The notes below the pieces were generated by a model that saw nothing but the letters and a program-made list of their open reading frames with translations, ran no database searches and had not been told where the DNA came from. Both the position numbers and the translations under genes were made by a program. 39,425 nucleotides of DNA from Rheinheimera lutimaris (lineage in GTDB: Bacteria > Pseudomonadota > Gammaproteobacteria > Enterobacterales > Alteromonadaceae). Where the stretch lies: contig NZ_JABSOD010000027.1 in NCBI RefSeq assembly GCF_013283795.1, forward strand, positions 1-39,425, given 5' to 3'. Positions 27,484 to 39,424 of this stretch are shown here, piece after piece. How positions within the stretch are numbered: position 1 is the stretch's first letter; each line of letters begins with the position of its first letter.

Positions 27484-27656
27484 AAACACAAGTATATCTC
27501 AGGAAGAACAGGATAACGTTAGTCTCTCCCGGGTTGGCCTCAGCAATAAAACCAACTTGCAGCTAATCTACTGTGACAAGACGAAATAATCTTTATATCA
27601 GCATGATAAAGCGATGATAAAACTGCGATCACAGGTTAAACAGAGTTAACACCAAC

Positions 27657-27665
27657 TTATACACA
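27657..27665 (+). promoter_or_regulatory. DnaA box (oriC)
   Basis: TTATACACA matches the TTATNCACA consensus. It is the first arm of an inverted pair with 27690-27698. Confidence 0.88.
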
Positions 27666-27689
27666 TTTATACGATTACCAGAATCTTAA

Positions 27690-27698
27690 TGTGTATAA
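27690..27698 (-). promoter_or_regulatory. DnaA box (oriC)
   Basis: TTATACACA on the minus strand, the inverted partner of 27657-27665; the two centres are 33 bp apart, about three helical turns. Confidence 0.88.
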
Positions 27699-27762
27699 GT
27701 ACAGCGTTTACCGGTGATTAAGCTGTATTTATCCTTAATATAAAAAATATTTTTTTCTGCCT

Positions 27763-27771
27763 TGTGGATAA
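27763..27771 (-). promoter_or_regulatory. DnaA box (oriC), consensus
   Basis: TTATCCACA on the minus strand is the high-affinity consensus, located just right of the AT-rich stretch at 27735-27757. Confidence 0.88.
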
Positions 27772-27907
27772 AGTGCCATTTTGATCACCGGTTCAACAAC
27801 ATTAGATCCTGGCTTGATCACAGGATCCGATCCTGCCTAAGCTTATGATCCTTTACCGGAAGATCGGCTTATGCACTGAAAATGTCTTGCTTAATAGTAA
27901 ACATAAT

Positions 27908-27948
27908 AAAAAGATCTCTAAAAAGATCTTATTTAATTTAGAAGATCC
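27908..27948 (-). repeat. GATC-headed repeats, likely DNA unwinding element
   Basis: AAAAAGATCT occurs twice with a 12-bp period, and a third AAGATCC lies 19 bp further. On the minus strand each reads GATCT followed by T-rich sequence, like the L/M/R 13-mers of enterobacterial oriC. Position next to mnmG also matches. Confidence 0.75.
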
Positions 27949-28034
27949 TCTGCCCGCAACAGCATTCCACTTACATCAGGATCGCGCTACAATACACGCC
28001 CTGTTACTGTTTAGCGGATTAACCTGAGGCAACT

Positions 28035-29924
28035 ATGCTGTACCAAGAGATATTCGACGTAATTGTTGTCGGTGGTGGTCATGCCGGCACAGAAGCTGCT
28101 TTGGCTGCTGCCCGCATGGGACGCAATACATTGTTGCTTACACATAATGTTGAAACCCTTGGCCAGATGTCGTGTAATCCGGCTATTGGCGGCATAGGTA
28201 AAGGCCATCTGGTAAAAGAAATTGATGCCTTAGGTGGTGCTATAGCCATCGCTGCTGACAAAGGTGGTATTCAGTTCAGAACGTTAAACAGCTCAAAGGG
28301 CCCAGCTGTCAGAGCAACCCGTGCCCAGGCAGACCGTCAACTGTACCGCGCCGCAATCCGGCATATACTGGAAAACCAGCCTAATTTAAGTATTTTCCAA
28401 CAAGCTTGTGATGATCTTATCGTTGAAAATGATCAGGTCACCGGTGTGGTAACCCAGATGGGCTTAAAATTTAAAGCTAAGTCTGTCGTACTTACCGTTG
28501 GTACCTTTTTAGGTGGCCAAATACATATTGGTTTACAAAGCCACTCCGGCGGCAGAGCAGGTGATCCACCATCGATTGCTTTGGCAAAACGCTTACGTGA
28601 ATTACCGTTTCGGGTAGATCGGTTAAAAACCGGCACACCGCCCCGTATTGATGCCCGCACTATCGATTTTTCTTTGATGCAACCGCAACCAGGTGACACA
28701 CCAACACCGGTGTTCTCCTTTATGGGCAAGCAAAGCGACCATCCGCAACAGATCCCTTGTTACATTACTTACACCAATGAACAAACGCACGAAGTTATCC
28801 GTAATAACCTCGACAGATCACCGATGTACACCGGCGTAATTGAAGGCATAGGCCCGCGTTATTGCCCTTCTATCGAAGATAAAATTACCCGTTTTGCCGA
28901 TAAAGACAAACATCAGATCTTTATTGAGCCCGAGGGTTTAACTACCCATGAAGTCTATCCGAACGGCATCTCAACCAGCTTACCCTTTGATGTGCAATTG
29001 AGCATAGTACGCTCGATTAAAGGCATGGAAAATGCTCACATAACCAGACCAGGGTACGCCATCGAGTATGACTTCTTTGATCCACGTGATCTGAAAAACA
29101 GCCTGGAAACCAAATTTATTAAAGGCCTGTTCTTTGCCGGCCAGATAAACGGCACAACCGGTTATGAAGAAGCCGGTGCTCAGGGCTTATTAGCCGGCTT
29201 AAATGCTGCCCTGTTTAGTCAGGAAAAAGACAGCTGGTCGCCGGGCCGTGAGCAAGCCTACCTTGGTGTACTGGTAGACGATTTAACCACCATGGGTACC
29301 AAAGAGCCGTACCGCATGTTTACCAGCCGTGCTGAATATCGCTTAATGTTGCGTGAAGATAACGCAGATGCACGTTTGACCGAAAAAGGCCGTGAATTTG
29401 GTTTAGTTGATGATGCTCGCTGGGCTGCTTTTAATGAAAAAATGGAACAGATTGCGCTGGAACGGCAACGTCTGAAACAAAGTTGGGTCCACCCACAGCA
29501 CGCGGGATTACAGGCAGTAAATGCGCTGGTAAAAACCCCGCTGACAAAAGAAGCCAATCTGGAAGAATTAATGCGCCGGCCGGAAGTGACTTACGCGCAA
29601 TTAATGCAAATCAGTGATCTGGGCCCGGGGATTGCCGATCAAGCTGCAGCTGAACAGGTAGAAATTCAGATAAAATACGAAGGCTATATCCATCGGCAAC
29701 AAGACGAAATAGCCAAACAACAACGTAATGAACAAACGTTATTGCCGCAACAATTTGATTATAAATCAGTAAAAGGTTTATCAAACGAAGTTATCGTGAA
29801 ATTAAACCAAACCCAGCCGCAAACGGTGGGCCAGGCATCACGTATTTCCGGCATTACGCCGGCGGCCATTTCGTTGTTACTGGTTTATCTGAAGAAACAA
29901 GGCTTACTGCGAAAATCTGCCTAA
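28035..29924 (+). CDS. mnmG: tRNA uridine-5-carboxymethylaminomethyl modification enzyme MnmG
   Basis: An FAD-binding protein that acts with MnmE on wobble uridine 34. The FAD loop is [19 protein letters not shown]. The conserved [20 protein letters not shown] and the C-terminal helical tail with SNEVIVKLN are present. The length, 629 residues, equals that of E. coli. It is the first gene right of oriC, transcribed away from it, as in E. coli, and is followed by rsmG 18 bases later. Formerly gidA. Confidence 0.98.
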   Translation: MLYQEIFDVIVVGGGHAGTEAALAAARMGRNTLLLTHNVETLGQMSCNPAIGGIGKGHLVKEIDALGGAIAIAADKGGIQFRTLNSSKGPAVRATRAQADRQLYRAAIRHILENQPNLSIFQQACDDLIVENDQVTGVVTQMGLKFKAKSVVLTVGTFLGGQIHIGLQSHSGGRAGDPPSIALAKRLRELPFRVDRLKTGTPPRIDARTIDFSLMQPQPGDTPTPVFSFMGKQSDHPQQIPCYITYTNEQTHEVIRNNLDRSPMYTGVIEGIGPRYCPSIEDKITRFADKDKHQIFIEPEGLTTHEVYPNGISTSLPFDVQLSIVRSIKGMENAHITRPGYAIEYDFFDPRDLKNSLETKFIKGLFFAGQINGTTGYEEAGAQGLLAGLNAALFSQEKDSWSPGREQAYLGVLVDDLTTMGTKEPYRMFTSRAEYRLMLREDNADARLTEKGREFGLVDDARWAAFNEKMEQIALERQRLKQSWVHPQHAGLQAVNALVKTPLTKEANLEELMRRPEVTYAQLMQISDLGPGIADQAAAEQVEIQIKYEGYIHRQQDEIAKQQRNEQTLLPQQFDYKSVKGLSNEVIVKLNQTQPQTVGQASRISGITPAAISLLLVYLKKQGLLRKSA

Positions 29925-29942
29925 GCCGGGTTAAGGATCACG

Positions 29943-30560
29943 ATGTTAGAAAAACTCCGCGCACTGGTAGCTGAAACTAAGCTGATATTGTCAGAGCAAC
30001 AATTACAGCAATGTGTCAGCTACGTGCAATTATTAGATAAATGGAACAGTGCGTACAACCTGACATCAGTGCGCGATCCTAACGAAATGCTGATAAAACA
30101 TGTGTTGGACTCTTTAGTTGTCGCGCCGTTTTTAACCGGAGAGCGCTTTATTGATGTCGGTACAGGCCCGGGGTTGCCAGGCGTATTACTGGCCATTTAT
30201 TACCCTGACAAACACTTTACCTTGCTCGACAGCCTGGGCAAACGCATCCGTTTTTTAAATCAGGTAAAGTTGCAATTAAAGCTGGATAATATTCAGCCAC
30301 TGCAAAGCCGTGTTGAAGAGCATCTGCCGGCACAAGGTTACGACGGCGTAATAAGCCGCGCTTTTGCCTCAATCAATGATATGCTCAGTTGGTGTAAACA
30401 CTTACCGGCTGAGAAAGGCCGCTTTTTCGCCATGAAAGGCGCAGCGGTACAAGAAGAAATTGCAGCTTTACCTGATTTTGTTAAAGTAGCCGCTGTTCAG
30501 CCACTTATTGTGCCGCAGTTGCAAGCACAACGGCATTTGGTAATACTGGACCCCTGCTAA
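29943..30560 (+). CDS. rsmG: 16S rRNA (guanine(527)-N7)-methyltransferase RsmG
   Basis: A SAM-dependent methyltransferase of 205 residues that makes m7G527 in 16S rRNA; loss gives low-level streptomycin resistance in E. coli. The SAM-binding motif is [17 protein letters not shown]. The preceding [20 protein letters not shown] is typical. It lies between mnmG and parA with short gaps (18 and 19 bases), giving the mnmG-rsmG-parA-parB order. Formerly gidB. Confidence 0.97.
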   Translation: MLEKLRALVAETKLILSEQQLQQCVSYVQLLDKWNSAYNLTSVRDPNEMLIKHVLDSLVVAPFLTGERFIDVGTGPGLPGVLLAIYYPDKHFTLLDSLGKRIRFLNQVKLQLKLDNIQPLQSRVEEHLPAQGYDGVISRAFASINDMLSWCKHLPAEKGRFFAMKGAAVQEEIAALPDFVKVAAVQPLIVPQLQAQRHLVILDPC

Positions 30561-30579
30561 CTGATATCGAGGACATCTT

Positions 30580-31374
30580 GTGGCGAAAGTCATCGCAATT
30601 GCTAACCAAAAAGGTGGTGTGGGTAAAACCACCACAGCGGTGAATCTGGCTGCTTCGCTGGCAGCAACCAAGCGCAAAGTGTTACTGATCGATTTAGATC
30701 CGCAAGGCAACGCCACTATGGGTAGCGGTGTCGATAAATACGATTTACCGGCCACCGCATACGAACTGCTGGTAGACGACAAACCCTTGGTTGATGTAGT
30801 GGTAAAAGAAACCAGTGGTGGCTATCACCTGGTAGCCGCAAACTCTGATCTAACAGCTGCAGAAGTGCGCTTAATGAATGTATTTGCCCGCGAACTGCGT
30901 TTGCGCAATGCATTAAAAGACTACCGCAACAGTTACGATTTTATCTTTATCGATTGCCCACCTTCGCTGAATATGTTGACCGTTAATGCCATGGCCGCTG
31001 CAGACACCGTGTTAGTGCCTATGCAGTGTGAGTATTTTGCTCTGGAAGGTTTGACCGCGTTGGTTGAAACCATTAACCAATTGGCGGCAGCGGTTAATCC
31101 TGAGTTAAAGATCGAAGGTATATTAAGAACCATGTACGATCCGCGCAACCGGTTAGCGAACGATGTTGCGGAACAATTAAAACAACATTTTGGTGACAAA
31201 GTGTATCGTGCGGTGATCCCGCGCAATGTGCGTTTGGCAGAGGCACCCAGTTTCGGTGCACCGGTAATGTATTACGATAAAAATTCAACCGGGGCAAAAG
31301 CTTATCTGGCACTGGCCGGTGAAATGTTACGTCGGGCAGATAAAAAAACCGTAAACAGCACAGCCACTGTCTGA
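30580..31374 (+). CDS. parA: Chromosome partitioning ATPase ParA (Soj)
   Basis: A 264-residue ParA-type ATPase lacking the N-terminal HTH of plasmid ParA, hence the chromosomal Soj class. It has the deviant Walker A KGGVGKTTTAVNLA, then LIDLDPQGNAT and FIDCPPSLNMLTVNA. It forms dynamic gradients on the nucleoid that move ParB-parS complexes after origin firing. The start codon is GTG. It is followed by parB after 29 bases; the two parS sites are in recF, about 20 kb away. Confidence 0.97.
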   Translation: MAKVIAIANQKGGVGKTTTAVNLAASLAATKRKVLLIDLDPQGNATMGSGVDKYDLPATAYELLVDDKPLVDVVVKETSGGYHLVAANSDLTAAEVRLMNVFARELRLRNALKDYRNSYDFIFIDCPPSLNMLTVNAMAAADTVLVPMQCEYFALEGLTALVETINQLAAAVNPELKIEGILRTMYDPRNRLANDVAEQLKQHFGDKVYRAVIPRNVRLAEAPSFGAPVMYYDKNSTGAKAYLALAGEMLRRADKKTVNSTATV

Positions 31375-31403
31375 TCTGAGCAATTTTAGGGAAGCTATTT
31401 AGC

Positions 31404-32273
31404 ATGTCGGTAAAGAAACGCGGCCTGGGCCGGGGTCTGGATGCCTTACTTACGTCCAACAGAACCAGCAACACCACCACCGTAAGTAGCAGTGAATTAC
31501 AACTGTTGCCGGTAGAATTTCTTGCGCCCGGCAAATATCAGCCCCGTAAAGATATGTCCCAGGAAGCACTGGAAGATTTAGCCAGTTCTATCCGTGCCCA
31601 GGGCATTATCCAGCCGATAGTTGTGCGGCCACTGACAAAAGATAAGTTCGAGATCATTGCCGGTGAACGGCGCTGGCGTGCCAGCCAACTGGCGCAACTG
31701 TCAGAAGTACCCTGTATTGTTAAAGACGTGCCGGATGAAGCCGCGGTTGCCATCGCCCTGATTGAAAATATTCAGCGTGAAGATTTAAATGCGATGGAAG
31801 AAGCGGTAGCGCTGGACAGATTATTGACCGAATTTGCCCTTACTCACCAGCAAGTAGCTGATGCAGTGGGTAAATCCCGTGCTTCTGTTACCAACTTATT
31901 GCGCTTAAACCAGTTAAATGACGATGTAAAATTACTGCTGGAACATGGCGATATTGAAATGGGCCATGCCAGAGCATTATTGGCATTAAAAGATAACGAG
32001 CAGTCAGATGCCGCACGTTTAGTGGCGGCAAAACAGTTTACCGTGCGTGAAACTGAAAACCTAGTGCGGCGTATTCTGGAACCCAAACCAGTGGTAGCGG
32101 AAAAACCACGTGACCCTGATGTGATGGCGCTGGAGCAACGTTTAAGTGAGCGTTTTGCGGCACCGGTGCAGATAAGCTACAACAATAAAGGTAAAGGTAA
32201 GTTAGAAATTGCTTACAGCAGTCTGGATGAGTTAGACGGTATCATAAATAAGTTGAACGTTGCTGAGCATTAA
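31404..32273 (+). CDS. parB: Chromosome partitioning protein ParB (Spo0J)
   Basis: A 289-residue CTP-dependent clamp that loads at parS. It starts with the basic KKRGLGRGLDALL. The CTP-binding motifs follow: the PRKDMSQEALEDLASSI region and GERRWRASQLA with IENIQREDLNAMEEA. The HTH is THQQVADAVGKSRASVTNLL. A C-terminal dimerisation domain ends the protein. Cognate parS sites are visible at 9547 and 10186. It is the last gene before the atp promoter. Confidence 0.97.
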   Translation: MSVKKRGLGRGLDALLTSNRTSNTTTVSSSELQLLPVEFLAPGKYQPRKDMSQEALEDLASSIRAQGIIQPIVVRPLTKDKFEIIAGERRWRASQLAQLSEVPCIVKDVPDEAAVAIALIENIQREDLNAMEEAVALDRLLTEFALTHQQVADAVGKSRASVTNLLRLNQLNDDVKLLLEHGDIEMGHARALLALKDNEQSDAARLVAAKQFTVRETENLVRRILEPKPVVAEKPRDPDVMALEQRLSERFAAPVQISYNNKGKGKLEIAYSSLDELDGIINKLNVAEH

Positions 32274-32338
32274 TGCACCAAAATGTACCAATTTTCTGTA
32301 CCAGCCCTGTACTATCGCGGGGCAGCTGCCGCTTTTTG

Positions 32339-32366
32339 TTGCAAATTAAAGGCAGATAAGTATACT
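32339..32366 (+). promoter_or_regulatory. atp operon promoter
   Basis: TTGCAA (32339-32344), a 16-base spacer and TATACT (32361-32366) form a good sigma-70 promoter, predicting a leader of about 45 nucleotides before atpI. Confidence 0.6.
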
Positions 32367-32383
32367 TTCGCAAGCTTTTTAGA

Positions 32384-32409
32384 CCCCCTTCACGGGTACT
32401 TTCAGGGGG
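32384..32409 (+). promoter_or_regulatory. Hairpin sequestering the atpI ribosome-binding site
   Basis: CCCCCT (32384-32389) pairs with AGGGGG (32404-32409) across a 14-base loop. The AGGGGG is the only candidate Shine-Dalgarno for the TTG start at 32417, so the hairpin would hide it and limit atpI translation. Confidence 0.6.
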
Positions 32410-32416
32410 ACAGACA

Positions 32417-32797
32417 TTGACTGAACAAAATACAGTGCAGGCGCGTAAATCAGCTTACAAGTTGGTGTTGTGCCAGCTGGTAGTAGCCGGGGTTATCGCA
32501 CTGGCTTTTTTTTTAGCTGTCGATGCAGTAGCCGCCAAGTCCGCCTTTAAAGGTGGTTTGGTTGCTGCCATAGCGAATTTTGCGTTTGCTTTGCTTGCAT
32601 TCAGAGTTAATGCAGCCGAGCAACCTGAACTGGCCAGAGCAGCTTTACTGCGCGGTCATTCAGTAAAAATGATTTTGATTGTTGTGCTGTGCGCTTTGGT
32701 ATTACAGCAGCCTGATAGTGTTGCTGCCGCCTTTGTCGTTGGCTTTACATTGACATTACTAGCACAATTGTCAGCTACGTTTTTCTTTAAACATTAA
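32417..32797 (+). CDS. atpI: F0F1 ATP synthase assembly protein I
   Basis: A 126-residue membrane protein with four hydrophobic segments. AtpI assists assembly of the c-ring and perhaps ion handling, and is not part of the final enzyme. The TTG start and the hairpin-masked ribosome-binding site suggest much lower expression than the structural subunits downstream. The identification rests on position as first gene of the atp operon and on the family-like pattern of membrane segments with few charges (FKGGLVAAIANFAFALLAFR). Confidence 0.92.
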   Translation: MTEQNTVQARKSAYKLVLCQLVVAGVIALAFFLAVDAVAAKSAFKGGLVAAIANFAFALLAFRVNAAEQPELARAALLRGHSVKMILIVVLCALVLQQPDSVAAAFVVGFTLTLLAQLSATFFFKH

Positions 32798-33673
<876 letters not shown>

Positions 33674-33720
33674 TCGTTTTTGCTTTACTTTAACTTTAAC
33701 TATTGAAATATCGGAGATAA

Positions 33721-33957
<237 letters not shown>

Positions 33958-34001
33958 TTAACGGGCGAATTCGAACAACTTACTATTAAGGAGGAGCGGT
34001 C

Positions 34002-34472
34002 GTGAATTTAAACGCCACTCTATTAGGCGAATTAATCGCATTTGCGGTGTTCGTGCTGTTCTGTATGAAGTTTGTCTGGCCGCCGCTGATCAATGCGATT
34101 GAAGCGCGCCAGAAAAAAATTGCTGATGGTTTAGCGGCTTCTGATCGGGCGGAAAAAGACCTGGCATTAGCCCAGGACAAAGCCAAAGATCAGTTAAAAG
34201 ATGCTAAAGCCCAGGCAGCCGACATTATTGAGCAAGCGAAAAAACGCGAAGCCAAAATGCTGGATGAAGCCGTGCACAAAGCCAATGCCGAGCGTGAAAA
34301 CATTCTGGCGATTGGCAGAGCAGAATTAGAAGCGGAACGTAACCGTTTACGTGAAGATCTGCGCAAGCAAGTTGCTGCATTAGCAGTAGCCGGCGCAGAG
34401 AAAATTCTGCAACGTTCTATTGATGAAGCTGCTCACAGCGACATTCTGGAAAAACTGGTTCAAGAACTGTAA
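34002..34472 (+). CDS. atpF: ATP synthase F0 subunit b
   Basis: A 156-residue peripheral-stalk subunit: one N-terminal membrane helix ([20 protein letters not shown]) followed by a long charged coiled coil rich in Ala, Lys and Glu. The length equals that of E. coli (156). The gene has a strong GGAGG and starts with GTG. Confidence 0.97.
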   Translation: MNLNATLLGELIAFAVFVLFCMKFVWPPLINAIEARQKKIADGLAASDRAEKDLALAQDKAKDQLKDAKAQAADIIEQAKKREAKMLDEAVHKANAERENILAIGRAELEAERNRLREDLRKQVAALAVAGAEKILQRSIDEAAHSDILEKLVQEL

Positions 34473-34483
34473 GAGGATGAGCT

Positions 34484-35017
34484 ATGTCTGATTTGACTAA
34501 TATTGCTCGTCCTTACGCCAGAGCGGCTTTCGATTTTGCGGTTGAGCAAAAAGCGTTAGACGCCTGGCTACAGATGTTGGCCTTTGCTGCTGAAGTAGCA
34601 AAGAACGACCAGGTTGGCGCTTATTTGGGCGCCAACGGCGCTGCTGACAAGCAGGCCGGTCTGTTTATTCAGGTATGTGGTGAGCAACTCAATGAGCACG
34701 GCCAGAACTTTATAAAAGTGATGGCAGAAAATCATCGCTTGTTGGCGTTGCCTGAAGTGTTAGCTGCCTTTGTTGCGTTAAAAGCGGAGTTTGAAAAAGA
34801 AATCGACGTTACTGTGGTTTCTGCAACCAAGCTTTCCAAAGCACAACAAGACAAGCTGGCCACGGCATTATCGCAACGTTTGGCACGCAAAGTTAAATTG
34901 AACTGTAGCGAAGATCCTGCAGTGGTTGGCGGCATGCTAATCAAAGCAGGTGACATGGTAATTGATGGCTCGATCCGCGGTAAGCTGGATCGTTTAGCAA
35001 CTGCGCTGCAGTCGTAA
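34484..35017 (+). CDS. atpH: ATP synthase F1 subunit delta
   Basis: A 177-residue subunit that links the b stalk to the top of F1. N-terminal [18 protein letters not shown] and C-terminal [20 protein letters not shown] are the family signature; the length is the same as in E. coli. It lies 11 bases after atpF. Confidence 0.97.
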   Translation: MSDLTNIARPYARAAFDFAVEQKALDAWLQMLAFAAEVAKNDQVGAYLGANGAADKQAGLFIQVCGEQLNEHGQNFIKVMAENHRLLALPEVLAAFVALKAEFEKEIDVTVVSATKLSKAQQDKLATALSQRLARKVKLNCSEDPAVVGGMLIKAGDMVIDGSIRGKLDRLATALQS

Positions 35018-35031
35018 TTGGGGAACAGAGA

Positions 35032-36573
35032 ATGCAACTGAATTCCACTGAAATATCAGAACTGATCAAAAGTCGTATTGCTCAGTTCGAAGTGGTCAGT
35101 GAAGCTCGTAACGAAGGTACTATCGTTCAGGTAACTGACGGCATTATCCGTATCAATGGTCTTGCAGATTGTATGCAGGGCGAGATGATTGAGCTTCCTG
35201 GCAACCGCTATGCTATCGCGCTGAACTTAGAGCGCAACTCAGTTGGTGCGGTAGTTATGGGCCCGTACGCGGACTTAACTGAAGGCACCAAAGTAAAAAG
35301 CACCGGCCGTATCTTAGAAGTACCGGTTGGCCCGGCGTTATTAGGCCGTGTAGTAAACACCTTAGGTGCACCTATCGACGGTAAAGGCCCGATTGAAGCT
35401 GCTGGTTTTGAGCCGGTAGAAAAAATTGCGCCAGGCGTAATTGAACGTCAGTCAGTAGACCAGCCAATGCAGACTGGCTATAAGTCAGTTGATGCGATGA
35501 TCCCTATCGGCCGTGGTCAGCGTGAATTGCTGATCGGTGACCGTCAGACTGGCAAAACAGCTCTGGCTATCGATGCAATTATCAACCAGAAAGGCACCGG
35601 CGTTAAGTGTGTTTATGTTGCAGTAGGCCAAAAGGCTTCTACCATTGCTAACGTAGTACGTAAGCTGGAAGAGCACGGCGCACTGGCACACACTATCGTG
35701 GTTGTAGCTTCTGCTTCAGAAGCCGCTGCGCTGCAGTTCCTGGCACCTTATTCTGGCTGTACCATGGGCGAATACTTCCGTGACCGTGGTGAAGATGCGC
35801 TGATCGTATACGATGATTTGTCAAAGCAAGCTGTAGCTTACCGTCAAATCTCGTTGCTGTTACGCCGTCCACCAGGCCGTGAAGCTTACCCGGGCGACGT
35901 ATTCTATTTACACTCACGTTTGCTGGAGCGCGCATCACGCGTTAACGCTGACTATGTAGAGAAGTACACCAAGGGTGAAGTAAAAGGTAAAACCGGTTCA
36001 TTAACGGCGCTGCCAATTATCGAAACTCAGGCTGGTGACGTTTCTGCGTTCGTACCTACTAACGTAATTTCGATTACCGATGGTCAGATTTTCTTAGAAA
36101 CTGACTTATTCAACGCTGGTATCCGTCCTGCGGTGAACGCCGGTATTTCGGTATCGCGGGTTGGTGGTGCAGCACAAACCAAGATCATCAAGAAATTAGG
36201 CGGTGGTATTCGTCTGGCATTAGCCCAGTACTCAGAGCTGGCGGCGTTCGCGCAGTTTGCTTCTGACCTTGACGAAGCAACCCGCGCCCAGTTAGAGCAC
36301 GGCCAAAAGGTAACTGAGCTGATGAAACAGCTGCAGTACAGCCCAATGAGCGTTGCTGAAATGGGTGTGTCTATTTTCGCTATCGAAAAAGGCTTTATGA
36401 AAGATGTCGACGTGGCCAAAATCCTGGATTTTGAAGCCGGCTTAATCGCTTTCATGAAAGCAGAACACGCTGAGCTGATGGCTGATATCGATAAAACCGG
36501 TAACTACAACGACCAAATCGAGTCTACGTTCAAAGCTGCCATTGAGAAATTCAAGGCAACACAGACCTGGTAA
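35032..36573 (+). CDS. atpA: ATP synthase F1 subunit alpha
   Basis: A 513-residue non-catalytic nucleotide-binding subunit. The P-loop is [15 protein letters not shown]. The arginine finger lies in the conserved [19 protein letters not shown] region. The C-terminus ends in FKATQTW, as is usual for gammaproteobacteria. The length matches E. coli (513). Confidence 0.99.
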   Translation: MQLNSTEISELIKSRIAQFEVVSEARNEGTIVQVTDGIIRINGLADCMQGEMIELPGNRYAIALNLERNSVGAVVMGPYADLTEGTKVKSTGRILEVPVGPALLGRVVNTLGAPIDGKGPIEAAGFEPVEKIAPGVIERQSVDQPMQTGYKSVDAMIPIGRGQRELLIGDRQTGKTALAIDAIINQKGTGVKCVYVAVGQKASTIANVVRKLEEHGALAHTIVVVASASEAAALQFLAPYSGCTMGEYFRDRGEDALIVYDDLSKQAVAYRQISLLLRRPPGREAYPGDVFYLHSRLLERASRVNADYVEKYTKGEVKGKTGSLTALPIIETQAGDVSAFVPTNVISITDGQIFLETDLFNAGIRPAVNAGISVSRVGGAAQTKIIKKLGGGIRLALAQYSELAAFAQFASDLDEATRAQLEHGQKVTELMKQLQYSPMSVAEMGVSIFAIEKGFMKDVDVAKILDFEAGLIAFMKAEHAELMADIDKTGNYNDQIESTFKAAIEKFKATQTW

Positions 36574-36626
36574 TCAATGCGGGTGGCTATGCCGCCCCAT
36601 TCGTTGAATGAAACGGAGATACAGTC

Positions 36627-37490
36627 ATGGCCGGTGGTAAAGAGATAAAAAGTAAGATCGGGAGTATTAATAATACTCGCAAGATCACCAGTGCTATGGA
36701 AAAAGTTGCGGTCAGCAAAATGCGCAAAGCGCAAGACCGTGTAGCTGCAACACGCCCATACGCTGAAGGTATGCGCAAAGTGATCGGGAACCTTGCCAAT
36801 GGCAGCCTGGAATACCGCCATCCGTATCTAGCGGATCGTGAAGTAAAACGGGTTGGTTATATTGTCATTTCTACTGATCGTGGTCTTTGCGGTGGCCTGA
36901 ATACCAACGAGTTTAAAAAAGTTGCCCTTGAGCTGAAAAGCTGGAAAGACAAAGGTGTGGATGCGCAGTTTGCTGTTATCGGCAACAAAGCAACCGCCTT
37001 TTTCAAGCGTTTTGGCGGTAAGGTAGTAGCGCAACAGGCGGGTTCAGGTGACGTACCACGTTTGGCTGATGTGATTGGTTCGGTACAAGTAATGCTTAAC
37101 GCATTTAACGAAGGCCGGATTGACCGCTTATTTCTGGTGTACAACCAATTTGTAAACACCATGAAGCAAGAGCCAGTGATCGATCAACTCTTACCTTTGC
37201 CAAAAGCAGATATTGAGCAAAAAGCACATAACTGGGATTACCTGTATGAGCCGGATCCAAAACCTATTTTAGATATGTTATTGGACCGTTTCGTCGAATC
37301 GCAAGTGTATCAGGGTGTGGTAGAGAATTCTGCCAGTGAGCACGCGGCGCGGATGGTAGCTATGAAGGCTGCAACCGACAACGCCGGTAACCTGATGGAC
37401 GACCTGAAGCTGGTGTACAACAAAGCACGTCAGGCCGCGATTACCCAGGAGCTTAGCGAGATCGTCGCAGGTGCGGCAGCTGTAGGCTAA
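36627..37490 (+). CDS. atpG: ATP synthase F1 subunit gamma
   Basis: A 287-residue central-stalk subunit that rotates within the alpha3-beta3 ring. It starts with [20 protein letters not shown] and ends with [19 protein letters not shown], both diagnostic. The length matches E. coli (287). Confidence 0.98.
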   Translation: MAGGKEIKSKIGSINNTRKITSAMEKVAVSKMRKAQDRVAATRPYAEGMRKVIGNLANGSLEYRHPYLADREVKRVGYIVISTDRGLCGGLNTNEFKKVALELKSWKDKGVDAQFAVIGNKATAFFKRFGGKVVAQQAGSGDVPRLADVIGSVQVMLNAFNEGRIDRLFLVYNQFVNTMKQEPVIDQLLPLPKADIEQKAHNWDYLYEPDPKPILDMLLDRFVESQVYQGVVENSASEHAARMVAMKAATDNAGNLMDDLKLVYNKARQAAITQELSEIVAGAAAVG

Positions 37491-37514
37491 GGTAAACAGT
37501 TTTGAGAAATTTGA

Positions 37515-38909
<1,395 letters not shown>

Positions 38910-38932
38910 GTTCAGGCTTTAGGAGAGCGGAG

Positions 38933-39349
38933 ATGGCGATGACAGTGCAACTGGATGTAGTAAGTGCCGAAGAAAAAATCTTCTCCGGCCTTGTCGAATC
39001 CGTGCAGGTCACAGGCAGTGAGGGCGAGTTAGGTATTTTACCTTTTCACGCCCCGTTACTGACCACCCTGAAACCTGGCATGGTCCGTATCGTGAAACAA
39101 TTTGGCGAAGAACACGTGATATACGTAGCCGGTGGTGTACTTGAAGTACAACCCGATACCATCACCGTACTGGCCGATGTCGCGGTACGCGGCGAAGACT
39201 TAGACGAGCAAGCCGCTTTAGCAGCACAAAAACGTGCTGAAGAAGCGATGCAGCACGCTGGCGCAGACTTCAACTATGCTGAAGCTGCCGCGCAACTGGC
39301 CGAAGCCATTGCCCAGCTGCGCATTATTCAGAAAATGCGTAAAAAATAA
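38933..39349 (+). CDS. atpC: ATP synthase F1 subunit epsilon
   Basis: A 138-residue subunit with an N-terminal beta sandwich ([39 protein letters not shown]) and a C-terminal helical hairpin that can inhibit ATP hydrolysis. It is the last gene of the atp operon and is followed by a strong terminator. Confidence 0.98.
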   Translation: MAMTVQLDVVSAEEKIFSGLVESVQVTGSEGELGILPFHAPLLTTLKPGMVRIVKQFGEEHVIYVAGGVLEVQPDTITVLADVAVRGEDLDEQAALAAQKRAEEAMQHAGADFNYAEAAAQLAEAIAQLRIIQKMRKK

Positions 39350-39367
39350 GTTCGGGTTCCGAAATAT

Positions 39368-39394
39368 AAAAAGCCACCTTAGGGTGGCTTTTTT
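39368..39394 (+). terminator. Terminator of the atp operon
   Basis: An 11-bp stem (39368-39378 with 39383-39393) with a four-base loop ends in a run of T, 19 bases after the atpC stop. Confidence 0.92.
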
Positions 39395-39395
39395 G

Positions 39396-39424
39396 TTGTC
39401 GGCCTTAAACCACCTCCTATGGAG
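39396..39424. repeat. Terminal inverted repeat, right copy
   Basis: An exact reverse complement of positions 1-29. It starts two bases after the atp terminator. It ends in CCTCC, TAT, GGAGG, a possible 5-bp hairpin completed by base 39425. Confidence 0.85.

Larger units (their letters stand above)
27457..28034. other. oriC: Chromosomal replication origin oriC
   Basis: A 578-bp non-coding region between mioC and mnmG, the place of oriC in E. coli and Vibrio. It has DnaA boxes at 27657-27665 and 27690-27698 (inverted TTATACACA pair) and 27763-27771 (consensus TTATCCACA, minus strand). Weaker matches lie at 27667-27675 and 27729-27737. An AT-rich stretch is at 27735-27757. Next to mnmG there are two AAAAAGATCT copies (27908-27917, 27920-27929) and a third related AAGATC (27942-27947), resembling the GATC-headed 13-mers of the unwinding element. 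Twelve GATC sites fall in 27627-27983. Confidence 0.92.

Noticed and set aside
27845..28027. 60-codon frame in oriC
   Set aside because: It runs through the GATC-rich origin repeats; the composition is that of AT-rich non-coding DNA.
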